DNA of 17,419 nucleotides from DASRCB01 sp035653295 (GTDB taxonomy: Bacteria; Acidobacteriota; Terriglobia; Bryobacterales; Bryobacteraceae). The translations under genes were made by a program, and so were the position numbers. A model generated the notes under the pieces. That model worked only from the letters and a program-made list of their open reading frames with translations. It was not told the origin of the DNA and did not search any database. The stretch covers positions 1-17,419 of the forward strand of contig DASRCB010000288.1 of NCBI GenBank assembly GCA_035653295.1. Reading direction: 5' to 3'. Position 1 is the stretch's first letter, and each line of letters opens with the position of its first letter. This document shows, in pieces, positions 6,486 to 13,264 of the stretch.

Positions 6486-8078
6486 ATGAATATTCTTGTC
6501 GCTGAACCCCTGGCTCCCGCCGGCGTAAAACTGCTTCAGGAGCAGGCTGGCTGGAACGTTATCATTTCCAATCCCAAGGAATACGCGCAGCATCTTGCGG
6601 ATGCTGACGCGCTCATCGTACGCAGTGCGGTTAAGGTGAACCAGGCGGTGCTGGATCAAGCGCCGAAACTGAAGGTAATCGGCCGCGCCGGCGTCGGCGT
6701 GGACAACGTGGACATGCAGGCTGCCACGGCGGCGGGCATTCTGGTCATGAATACGCCCGGTGGCAACGCCGTTTCCGTGGCGGAGCACACGTTCGCGCTG
6801 ATGCTCGGACTGGCGCGCTCCATTCCTCAGGCCAGCAACTCGACCAAGTCCGGCAAGTGGGAGAAGAAGAAATTCCTGGGCAACGAACTGCGCGGTAAGG
6901 TGCTGGGCGTGGTCGGGCTGGGGAGTATCGGGCGCGAAGTGGTCCGGCGTGCGCGGGCTTTCGAGATGCGCGTGCTGGCCAGCGATCCGTACGTCAGCTC
7001 GCAGACCGCGGCGGGGCTGGGCATCGAACTGGTGGACCTCAACCGCCTCTACGCCGACAGCGATTACATCTCGCTGCACGTCGCGCTGACGCCGGAAACG
7101 AATCGCATGCTCTCCACCGACGCCTTCGAGAAGATGAAGCGCGGGGTGCGCATTTTGAACTGCGCCCGGGGCGAGCTGATCGACGAGAAGGCGCTGAAGG
7201 CGGCCATGGACTCGGGCAAGGTGGCGGGCGCGGCGCTGGACGTGTTCGAGAAAGAGCCGCCTGCCGAAGACCCGATCCTTACCATGGAAACCCTCATCGC
7301 GACGCCGCATATCGGCGGCTCCACGGAAGAGGCCCAGGAAACGGTCGGTGTCCGCATTGTCGAACAGCTGGTCGATTATCTGCAGAACGGCGTGGCCATC
7401 AACGCGGTGAACATCCCGGCGCTCACGGCCGAACAGTATCGCACCATCGGACCCTATGCCGAGCTGGCGGAGCGGCTGGGGACGTTCGCCGCCAATATCG
7501 CCACCGGAAATCCCAATCGCGTCCGGCTGATCTACTACGGGCGCATCGCGGATCAGAAAACAGTGTTGGTGCGCAATGCCGGAGTGGCGGGCGCGCTCAG
7601 CCGGTCGGTGGCGCGGCGTCCGAACACGGTGAATGCGATGCAGCTTGCCGACGATCGCGGGGTCACGGTGGCGGAGGTCCACGAGCATCGCGCCGACCAC
7701 ACGGATTCGGTGCGCCTCGAACTCGACGCCGACGGTGGCACCATCGGCGTGGAGGGCGCCGTGGTGCTGGGCCAGCCGCGCCTGATTCAGGTGGACGGGA
7801 TCGCCTGCGAGGCGCCGCTGGAAGGACACCTCGTGTTTCTGAAGAACCAGGACGTGCCCGGCGTGATCGGCTATGTCGGAGGGGTGCTGGGGAAACACGG
7901 CATCAACATCGCCACGTTTTCACTGGGGCGCCGCGAAGCGCGGGCCGAGGCGGTCTCGGTGATCGCCACCGATCAGTCGGTGCCCGATGAGGTGCTCTCC
8001 GAGCTGCTGAAGAATCCGGCAGTTGTGCTGGCGCGGAAAGTGGAATTCACCAATCAGACCGCGACCGCAAGGGCCTAG
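6486..8078 (+). CDS. serA: D-3-phosphoglycerate dehydrogenase
   Basis: This oxidises 3-phosphoglycerate to phosphohydroxypyruvate with NAD, the first step of serine synthesis in the cytoplasm. It has 530 residues, the long form with a regulatory tail. Residues 1-310 form the split substrate- and NAD-binding domains. They include GRAGVGVDNVD (67-75), NTPGGNAVSVAEH (89-101), the NAD loop GLGSIG (144-149) and a catalytic triad read as R228 (NCARGE), E257 (FEKEPP) and H275 (TPHIGGST). Residues about 318-445 are the intervening allosteric-substrate-binding domain. Residues about 447-522 are an ACT domain (NQDVPGVIGYVGGVLGKHGI), which in related enzymes senses serine. The start is preceded by a modest GGAT element. 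The gene lies 33 bases after the aminotransferase remnant and was probably its operon partner. All key residues are present. Confidence 0.96.
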   Translation: MNILVAEPLAPAGVKLLQEQAGWNVIISNPKEYAQHLADADALIVRSAVKVNQAVLDQAPKLKVIGRAGVGVDNVDMQAATAAGILVMNTPGGNAVSVAEHTFALMLGLARSIPQASNSTKSGKWEKKKFLGNELRGKVLGVVGLGSIGREVVRRARAFEMRVLASDPYVSSQTAAGLGIELVDLNRLYADSDYISLHVALTPETNRMLSTDAFEKMKRGVRILNCARGELIDEKALKAAMDSGKVAGAALDVFEKEPPAEDPILTMETLIATPHIGGSTEEAQETVGVRIVEQLVDYLQNGVAINAVNIPALTAEQYRTIGPYAELAERLGTFAANIATGNPNRVRLIYYGRIADQKTVLVRNAGVAGALSRSVARRPNTVNAMQLADDRGVTVAEVHEHRADHTDSVRLELDADGGTIGVEGAVVLGQPRLIQVDGIACEAPLEGHLVFLKNQDVPGVIGYVGGVLGKHGINIATFSLGRREARAEAVSVIATDQSVPDEVLSELLKNPAVVLARKVEFTNQTATARA

Positions 8079-8121
8079 AACGCTCCGGAAACGCGGCATT
8101 CAGGTTTCTGACATTCCCGAA

Positions 8122-8165
8122 CCCGGCGCTGCACGGTCTATCTGCGCCGGGCCACCGGCCGTTTT
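8122..8165 (+). terminator. Probable terminator between convergent genes
   Basis: The 110-base gap after serA contains an 8-bp inverted repeat (CCCGGCGC at 8122-8129 with GCGCCGGG at 8144-8151). It overlaps a compact alternative hairpin (GCCGG-GCCA-CCGGC, 8146-8159) followed by TTTT at 8162-8165. The position between the convergent serA and epimerase genes suits a terminator. The T run is short, so factor-independent termination is only likely, not certain. Confidence 0.5.
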
Positions 8166-8188
8166 GCTCGCGCGGCCGCAGTCCCGTG

Positions 8189-9166
8189 CTACCCCAGCAA
8201 GCCGCGCATCATCGTCACATACCGCCGGCAAATCTCCTTCATGTCGTGACCCGGATACGAATCCTGCTCCAGCGTGAGAAAACCCTCAAACCCAACCGCG
8301 TTCACCGCGTCCGTGATGTCTCTGAAGTTCATCACGCCTTCGCCGATCGGCACGTACTCCCGCATGGTCGCGTCGATGTCCCGAACGTGCAGGTTCATCA
8401 GCCGGCGATTCAGCTTGCGGATGGCCACCGGCGGATAATCGCGCTGGTTCATGGCCCAGCCGCAGTCCAGATTGCAGCCCAGCGCCGGGTCCCGAATCGA
8501 ATCGTACAGACGCAGAAAGCTGTCCGTCACCGGCATCATCGTGTAGGTGTGGTTTTCGATGGAGAACCGCAGCCCGTGCGCCTTCGCCCGCTCGAGACAG
8601 GCCCGCATCGTGCCCACAAAATTCTCCCACAGCGCCTGCGGATCGTAGCCCGTGGCAATCTCGATGTGAAACTTCTCGCCGGGCTTTGGATTATCGAGGA
8701 AATAGCGCGGCAGATACTCGCCTGAGGCGCTCAGCTCCCGCGCCCACGGCGCCACGATGTTCACCATCGGCGCGCCGAGCTTCTTCCCGATCCGGCAGCC
8801 CGCCTCGAAATAATCGAGACTCTTCTTTCGCTCATCCGGATTCCGGCTGGTCAGGTTCTCAACCACCGGCTGGAACATCGGGAACTGCGGGACCACCAGA
8901 TGATTGCGTTCGAGCTGGCGGCGGATTCGATCGATCGTCGCGTCGGTCCAGTATTCGTCTACGTCCCGCCGCGAATTCGCGATCAGCTCGATGCCGTCGA
9001 ATCCCAGGCTTCCGATGATGTCGATCGCTTCTTCCGGGTGCGCTCCCGGCTCAAGCGAATGAAAGTTCCAGCTGACGCTGCCGATCTTCGGGCGCGCGCC
9101 GGGCGCAGCCGCCGCGGCGAGCGATCCGCCGAGGGCCACAGCAGAAACGAATTCCCTTCGGTTCAT
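8189..9166 (-). CDS. Exported sugar phosphate isomerase/epimerase (xylose isomerase-like TIM barrel)
   Basis: This encodes 325 residues of the AP-endonuclease-2/xylose-isomerase-like barrel family, which isomerises or epimerises sugars or related polyols using a bound metal. The N-terminus carries a twin-arginine signal (NRREF followed by a small-residue hydrophobic run to about residue 22), so the folded enzyme is probably exported. Candidate metal ligands are E204 and H206 (SIENHTY), D234 (NLDCGWAMN), H260 (MNLHVRDID) and E300 (LTLEQDSYPG). The barrel start (IGSVSWNF) and the IELIAN strand are also typical. The exact substrate is not readable. The ATG overlaps the stop of the exporter gene upstream (ATGA). 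A strong AGGAGG lies 6 bases before the start, inside that gene, so the pair is translationally coupled. Confidence 0.88.
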   Translation of the reverse strand: MNRREFVSAVALGGSLAAAAAPGARPKIGSVSWNFHSLEPGAHPEEAIDIIGSLGFDGIELIANSRRDVDEYWTDATIDRIRRQLERNHLVVPQFPMFQPVVENLTSRNPDERKKSLDYFEAGCRIGKKLGAPMVNIVAPWARELSASGEYLPRYFLDNPKPGEKFHIEIATGYDPQALWENFVGTMRACLERAKAHGLRFSIENHTYTMMPVTDSFLRLYDSIRDPALGCNLDCGWAMNQRDYPPVAIRKLNRRLMNLHVRDIDATMREYVPIGEGVMNFRDITDAVNAVGFEGFLTLEQDSYPGHDMKEICRRYVTMMRGLLG

Positions 9167-10107
9167 TTGCCGCCTCCTGCCGAAACCGACCTGCCGGCGT
9201 ACCCTGCCGCCGGCGTGGTTCCGATTACCACCACGCTGATCAGCACGAACAGCGTACCCAGAATAGTTCGCGTGCCGAGGGCCTCACCGCCGAGAAAATA
9301 GCCGATCACAACGGCGACCACCGGATTCACATACGCATAGGTTCCCACTTTTGTCGGCGACTCGTGATGAATCAGCCAGACGTACGCGGTAAAGGCGACA
9401 ATCGATCCCGCGACAATCAGGTACGCCAGCGCCAGCCATGCCGCCCCCGAGACGGCGAGCGGATGGAAGCGGCCAAACTCGCCCAGCGCCGCCGCAGTCA
9501 ACGTCAGCAGCACCCCACCTGCCAGCATCTGCGCGCCGGCATTCATCACCTTTGAAGGCGGAAGGGGCAGCCTCCGAGTGACCGCCGAAGACACCGACCA
9601 GCTGATCGAGGCCAGAATCAGCGCTGCTGCGCCCCTGGTTTCGATGGGCGCTCCGCCCAGGCGCACCGAGCGGCTCATCAGCACCGCGACGCCTGCTATG
9701 CCGATCAGGAACGCCACCCCAAGCCGGACCGTGAACCGCCGCGAGCCCAGCAGCAGGATCTCCGACAGGCACATGAATACCGGAATCGTGGCCATCATGA
9801 TCGCGGCGATCCCGGACGGCACGCGCTGCTCGGCCCAGAACAGCAGCCCGTAATCGAACACGAAGATCAGAATGGCCACGAGGAATGCCGACCGCCATTC
9901 CCGCGCCGTCGGCGATCCCTCCCCGCGAACAATCATCCACAGATAAAGCGCCAGCCCGGCGATGAGGAACCGCATTGCCGCAAGCAGGAATGGCGGCACT
10001 TCCGCGACGCCTACCCGAATCGCAAGGAACGTTGAGCCCCAAAGCAGGTAAATGGCAGCGAACGCCAGCACGGTCTTTACGCGTCGGTGCTGCGCTTCCT
10101 CGGCCAT
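9163..10107 (-). CDS. EamA-family (drug/metabolite) exporter
   Basis: This encodes 314 residues with about ten hydrophobic helices arranged as two EamA repeats (roughly residues 16-137 and 158-292). It is an inner-membrane transporter of the DMT superfamily, closest in feel to YedA/RhaT-like exporters. Characteristic pieces are the first helix (LLWGSTFLAIRVGV), PPFLLAAMRFLIAG, the VPSGIAAIMMATIPVF stretch at the end of repeat one and the ESPTKVGTYAYVNPVVAVV stretch near the end of repeat two. The transported compound cannot be told; amino acids and other metabolites are common in the family. The ribosome binding site is weak. It is followed with a 4-base overlap by the exported epimerase gene, and it lies 62 bases downstream of the response regulator on the same strand. 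Confidence 0.92.
   Translation of the reverse strand: MAEEAQHRRVKTVLAFAAIYLLWGSTFLAIRVGVAEVPPFLLAAMRFLIAGLALYLWMIVRGEGSPTAREWRSAFLVAILIFVFDYGLLFWAEQRVPSGIAAIMMATIPVFMCLSEILLLGSRRFTVRLGVAFLIGIAGVAVLMSRSVRLGGAPIETRGAAALILASISWSVSSAVTRRLPLPPSKVMNAGAQMLAGGVLLTLTAAALGEFGRFHPLAVSGAAWLALAYLIVAGSIVAFTAYVWLIHHESPTKVGTYAYVNPVVAVVIGYFLGGEALGTRTILGTLFVLISVVVIGTTPAAGYAGRSVSAGGGK
9173..9178 (-). promoter_or_regulatory. Strong ribosome binding site for the epimerase, inside the exporter gene
   Basis: AGGAGG on the minus strand is 6 bases before the epimerase ATG and lies within the last codons of the EamA gene. It fixes the epimerase start and supports coupling. Confidence 0.65.
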
Positions 10108-10128
10108 TGGGAATCAATGTAGCAGTTC

Positions 10129-10138
10129 GTTCCGGAAC
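10129..10138. promoter_or_regulatory. Perfect 10-bp palindrome upstream of the exporter gene
   Basis: GTTCCGGAAC is a perfect palindrome 22-31 bases upstream of the EamA start codon, in the 62-base gap after the response regulator. It could be an operator for a dimeric regulator or simply part of a hairpin. Nothing else in the gap looks like a promoter. Confidence 0.25.
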
Positions 10139-10139
10139 A

Positions 10140-10171
10140 AGCAGCCTGGAATCCAGGGCCGCCTGGCTGCT
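10140..10171 (-). repeat. Inverted repeat at the end of the response regulator gene
   Basis: AGCAGCC (10140-10146) and GGCTGCT (10165-10171) form a 7-bp stem that straddles the regulator's stop codon. A second palindrome, CCTGGA-A-TCCAGG (10145-10157), lies inside it. No T run follows on the minus strand. It may weaken or process the transcript rather than terminate it outright. Confidence 0.35.
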
Positions 10172-10820
10172 AGGAAATCAGCCCCTTGCGCACCGCGTAC
10201 AGAATCAGCTCCGGCGCGCTGTGCAGATTCAGCTTCTGCAGTATGTGCGCACGGTGCGTATCAATCGTATACGGACTGATGTTCAGCACCCCGGCGATTT
10301 CCTTATTCGTCTTGCCCTCCGCCACCAGTTGCAGGATCTCCCGCTCGCGCGCCGTGAGCAGATCGTAGCTGTCCTCCACGCCGCGCGCATTGAGCTGCTC
10401 CAGATAATCGTCCTGCAGGATGCGGCTGATCCGCGGGCTCAGGAACGACCGGCCTTCATGCACCGCGCGAATGGCGTTGATCAGGTCCGCTTTGGCGGAA
10501 TCCTTCAGCAGGTAGCCCTTCGCGCCCGCCTTCAGCGACCGCAGCACGTAGCTCTCGTCGTAGTGCATGCTCAGGATCACCACCGAGGTGACCGGCATCG
10601 ACGAGGTGATGCGCCGCGTGGCCTCGATCCCGTTGAGCGTGGGCATGGCGATGTCCATCACCACCACGTCCGGCGTCTGTTCTTCGGTCCGGCGCACCGC
10701 CTCGAGGCCGTCTGCCGCTTCCGCCACCACTTCGAATCCGGGCTGGCGCTCCAGCAGCATGCGCAGCCCGTCCCGCATTACGTTGTGATCATCCGCGAGC
10801 AGAATCCGGATCGTGTCCAT
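10170..10820 (-). CDS. Two-component response regulator, NarL/LuxR type
   Basis: This encodes 216 residues with a receiver domain (residues about 4-118) and a LuxR-type helix-turn-helix DNA-binding domain (about 155-213). The phosphorylation pocket is complete: acidic pair D10/D11 (ADDH), phospho-acceptor D56 (VVMDIAMP), S84 (ILSMH) and K106 (LLKDS). The output domain shows LTAREREILQLVAEGKTNKE and the recognition region around ISPYTIDTHR. It is thus a cytoplasmic transcription factor switched on by phosphorylation. It starts inside the 3' end of the histidine kinase gene with a 32-base overlap, so the kinase is its obvious partner. CAGGA immediately before the ATG and GGGGA further up offer ribosome binding. 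Target genes are unknown; the divergent region at 12268-12432 and the downstream exporter genes are natural candidates. Confidence 0.95.
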   Translation of the reverse strand: MDTIRILLADDHNVMRDGLRMLLERQPGFEVVAEAADGLEAVRRTEEQTPDVVVMDIAMPTLNGIEATRRITSSMPVTSVVILSMHYDESYVLRSLKAGAKGYLLKDSAKADLINAIRAVHEGRSFLSPRISRILQDDYLEQLNARGVEDSYDLLTAREREILQLVAEGKTNKEIAGVLNISPYTIDTHRAHILQKLNLHSAPELILYAVRKGLIS

Positions 10821-12267
10821 TCCTGTTTTCCCCGCTCAGCACCTGGGCGATCGGCAGGTCCGCCCTCAACGCAGTTCCCCGCCCCGGCTGCGAATCGATG
10901 GCGAACCGGCCGCCTACGTGGCGCACCCGCTCCTCCATTCCCAGCAGCCCCAGGCCACGCACCCAGCGCGTGTCGAACCCGGCGCCATCGTCCTGGATGC
11001 TTACACTCACCCCGTTCGCTTCGTTGTAGACCGTGATCTGCACGCTGCGCGCCTGAGCGTGCCGTGCAACGTTGCGCAGCGCCTCCTGCACGATACGGAA
11101 GATGCAGGTCTTGTGCTCCTCCGGCAGATCGTCGGCGGCCTCCGGCGCGTCCACCTGAACCCGCAGCCCGGTGCGCCGGGCGGCATCACGGGCCAGCCAT
11201 CGCAGGGCCGGAATCAGGCCGAAGTCGTCCAGCATGGAGGGGCGCAGCAGCAGCGACATGTTCCGCGTCACGTCCACTCCGCGGGTCGCGAGTCCGCGCA
11301 CCGACATCAGGCGCGCGCGCACGTCCGGCGGCTGCTCCAGATCCAGCAGATTGTCCGTCTCCATCAGGATGGCCGAGAACGCCTGGCTTACTTCGTCGTG
11401 CAGCTCGCGCGAAAGAGCCCGCCGCTCGTCTTCCTGCGCGCGCACCAGCCGCGCCGATAGCTCCTGCAGCGATGCGCGCGCGCTGCTCGCTTCCTCCAGA
11501 CGAAGCTCCGACTCACGGGCCAGGCGAACGACGTACATGGTGGTGAGCGCGGTCACCAGCAACCCCCCGAGCAGGGCGATGGCCAGCGTGGTGATCGACG
11601 CCAGCCGGAAGCGGTCGAACTGGCGGCTGAACTGCTCCTGGCCGCGGCCCAGAGCGGCTTCGTCCAGCGCCCCAACCCGGTCGGCGATTTGCAGCATCGC
11701 CGTGCGCCTCGGCACCAGTTGATCGTAAAAGAAGGCGTACTTCTCCTTTACGCTCTTGTAGTGCGCCGACGCCAGGGTCGAGTCCAGCACCTTCCAGTAT
11801 TCCTGCACCTCCGACGCAAGCTGCTGAAAGGGAACGCGTTCCTCCCTGTCCGCGCCACGCTCGTAATCGCGGATGGCCTGTGCCGTGTCCCGCTCGGAAA
11901 CCTTCAGACGTTCCATCTGCGCCTCGACGCTGGCCGGCGCCGGCGCAAGGATGGAGTCGCGCACCAGCGTTCCAGACAGATAGATCTGCGATCGGATCTG
12001 GCTCAGCAGCCGCGACCGTTCCTTGAAACGCTGCAGCAGTTGCGCGTCAGCATCGTTCATATGCCCGAGCACCGCGAGCGCCTGTGTTCCAGCCGCCGCC
12101 ATCAGAAGCAGCAGACCGCTGAAGCCCGCCAGCAGCGCGAGCCACAGCCGGTGTCTGGAAACGGCAGGGATCGCCTTCGGCGCCTTCGGCGGCACTCCGG
12201 GTTTCGGCTCCGTGACACTGCGGCCCGGCGGCGCCCCGGCGGTCAGTTCCTGCAAATGCAACCTCAT
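10789..12267 (-). CDS. Membrane sensor histidine kinase, HisKA_3 (NarX/DegS-like) type
   Basis: This encodes 492 residues. A Pro-rich cytoplasmic start is followed by a membrane helix at about 41-66 and an extracytoplasmic, mostly helical sensor region at about 67-222. The sensor resembles four-helix-bundle sensors of chemoreceptors (LLSQIRSQIYLSGTLVRDSI). A second membrane helix lies at about 223-248, followed by a coiled-coil linker. The dimerisation and phospho-acceptor segment is ERRALSRELHDEVSQAF, with H290 as the phosphorylated histidine. The ATPase domain shows the N-box (QEALRNVARHA, E395 and N399) and the glycine loops DDGAGF (426-431) and GLGLLGMEER (438-447). These are the HisKA_3/HATPase_c features that pair with NarL-type regulators. 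The gene for such a regulator overlaps its end by 32 bases. The start at 12267 has no clear ribosome binding site, so a start a few codons away is possible. The signal sensed is unknown. Confidence 0.93.
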   Translation of the reverse strand: MRLHLQELTAGAPPGRSVTEPKPGVPPKAPKAIPAVSRHRLWLALLAGFSGLLLLMAAAGTQALAVLGHMNDADAQLLQRFKERSRLLSQIRSQIYLSGTLVRDSILAPAPASVEAQMERLKVSERDTAQAIRDYERGADREERVPFQQLASEVQEYWKVLDSTLASAHYKSVKEKYAFFYDQLVPRRTAMLQIADRVGALDEAALGRGQEQFSRQFDRFRLASITTLAIALLGGLLVTALTTMYVVRLARESELRLEEASSARASLQELSARLVRAQEDERRALSRELHDEVSQAFSAILMETDNLLDLEQPPDVRARLMSVRGLATRGVDVTRNMSLLLRPSMLDDFGLIPALRWLARDAARRTGLRVQVDAPEAADDLPEEHKTCIFRIVQEALRNVARHAQARSVQITVYNEANGVSVSIQDDGAGFDTRWVRGLGLLGMEERVRHVGGRFAIDSQPGRGTALRADLPIAQVLSGENRNGHDPDSARG

Positions 12268-12302
12268 TCAACAGCTTAGAGGGCTCCGGTCAGCCGAGGT
12301 AT

Positions 12303-12337
12303 CCCCTATGGACAGTAGGGCAAACAGCGCCTAGGGG
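12303..12337. promoter_or_regulatory. Repeated CCCTA/TAGGG elements in the divergent promoter region
   Basis: The 165-base gap between the kinase and pal genes holds CCCCTA at 12303-12308, TAGGG at 12316-12320 and TAGGGG at 12332-12337. They form a small inverted repeat (CCCTA-7 bases-TAGGG) and a wider one. They lie 36-70 bases upstream of the kinase start, a usual operator distance. A site for the neighbouring NarL-type regulator is an attractive guess but unproven. Nearer pal, a TATAGT at 12397-12402 could be a -10 element, with no clear -35. Confidence 0.4.
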
Positions 12338-12432
12338 CATCTAAGGTGGATACTGTATTGCCGGGATGGAGAAAAAGCGCCGCCTGGCCGATCCTATATA
12401 GTGACGAAGCTCAGGAGAGACTTCCCAAATCT

Positions 12433-13212
12433 ATGAGAACGCAAACACTTAGTGTCACTGCGCTGGCTGTCGCCGCGCTGTTCGGCACGGCCTGCCACAA
12501 AAAGGTGGCCTCCGTTCCGCCGCCGCCTCGGCCGGTTCAGGCCTCCACACCCGCCGCCGCGCGGCCCGAGATTGCCCTGTTCGCCGCCGATCCGACCACC
12601 ATCGATCGCGGCTCTTCGACAACCCTGCGCTGGTCCGTAAAGAACGCCACCGACGTGTCCATCACGCCTTCCGTCGGCGCCGTCAACGAGCATGGCGCGA
12701 GAGAGATCTCGCCCAGTGACGACACCACATACACCCTGACGGCACGCGGTCCGGGCGGCAGCGCCGACGCGACCACCAGCATCAGCGTGCGCGTGCACAG
12801 CGCTTCCAACATGCCCGATGCGGCTACCAAAGCGCGCATCGAGGATCTGCTGAAGCGGATTCAGGACGCCTACTTCGATTACAACAAGCACATTCTGCGG
12901 TCGGACGCGCAGGCCGCGCTTCAGGCGGACGCCAAAACGCTGGCCGATATTCTTCGCCAGTATCCCGATTACAAGCTGACCGTCGAAGGCAACTGCGACG
13001 AGCGTGGATCGGAAGAGTACAACCTGGCCCTCGGCGATGCGCGCGCCAAAGCGGCTCGCGAGTATCTGGTGAGCCTGGGCGTTCCAGCCAACCAGTTGCT
13101 GGTGGTCAGCTACGGCAAGGACCATCCCGTGTGCACCGAACATGACGAAGCGTGCTGGCAGAAGAACCGGCGCGCGCATGTCACTCAGGAGCAGATCGCG
13201 CAGGCCCGCTGA
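12433..13212 (+). CDS. pal: Peptidoglycan-associated lipoprotein (Pal/OmpA family) with Ig-like insert
   Basis: This encodes 259 residues. I chose the ATG at 12433 because it begins a lipoprotein signal peptide ending in FGTA-C21, with AGGAGAGA at 12413-12420. The longer frame from 12346 would put 29 polar residues in front of it. After the lipid anchor come a Pro/Ala-rich linker (about 27-46) and an Ig-like beta-sandwich (about 46-121, FAADPTTIDRGSSTTLRWSV and TTYTLTARGPGGS). The OmpA-type peptidoglycan-binding domain follows (about 135-255), with AYFDYNKHILR, the ligand-binding loop GNCDERGSEEYNLALGDARA (D189, R204) and SYGKDHPVC. It should tether the outer membrane to the cell wall, as in the Tol-Pal system. 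The other tol genes are not in the window. Two extra cysteines (C234, C241) could form a disulfide. A membrane protein gene follows after 52 bases. Confidence 0.9.
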   Translation: MRTQTLSVTALAVAALFGTACHKKVASVPPPPRPVQASTPAAARPEIALFAADPTTIDRGSSTTLRWSVKNATDVSITPSVGAVNEHGAREISPSDDTTYTLTARGPGGSADATTSISVRVHSASNMPDAATKARIEDLLKRIQDAYFDYNKHILRSDAQAALQADAKTLADILRQYPDYKLTVEGNCDERGSEEYNLALGDARAKAAREYLVSLGVPANQLLVVSYGKDHPVCTEHDEACWQKNRRAHVTQEQIAQAR

Positions 13213-13264
13213 TCGCCTGCCCATTCCTCTCGGGCGCCGCACCGGCCGCGATAAGGTGTGATGA

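Noticed and set aside
5931..7898. Very long open frame of 655 codons on the minus strand, antisense to the aminotransferase remnant and serA
   Set aside because: It is an out-of-register shadow of serA caused by high GC codon use. Its translation is rich in His/Arg/Gln with no family resemblance, while the plus strand encodes an unmistakable SerA.
12394..13242. 282-codon minus-strand frame opposite pal
   Set aside because: This is a shadow of pal; the plus strand has a clear lipoprotein signal and OmpA domain.
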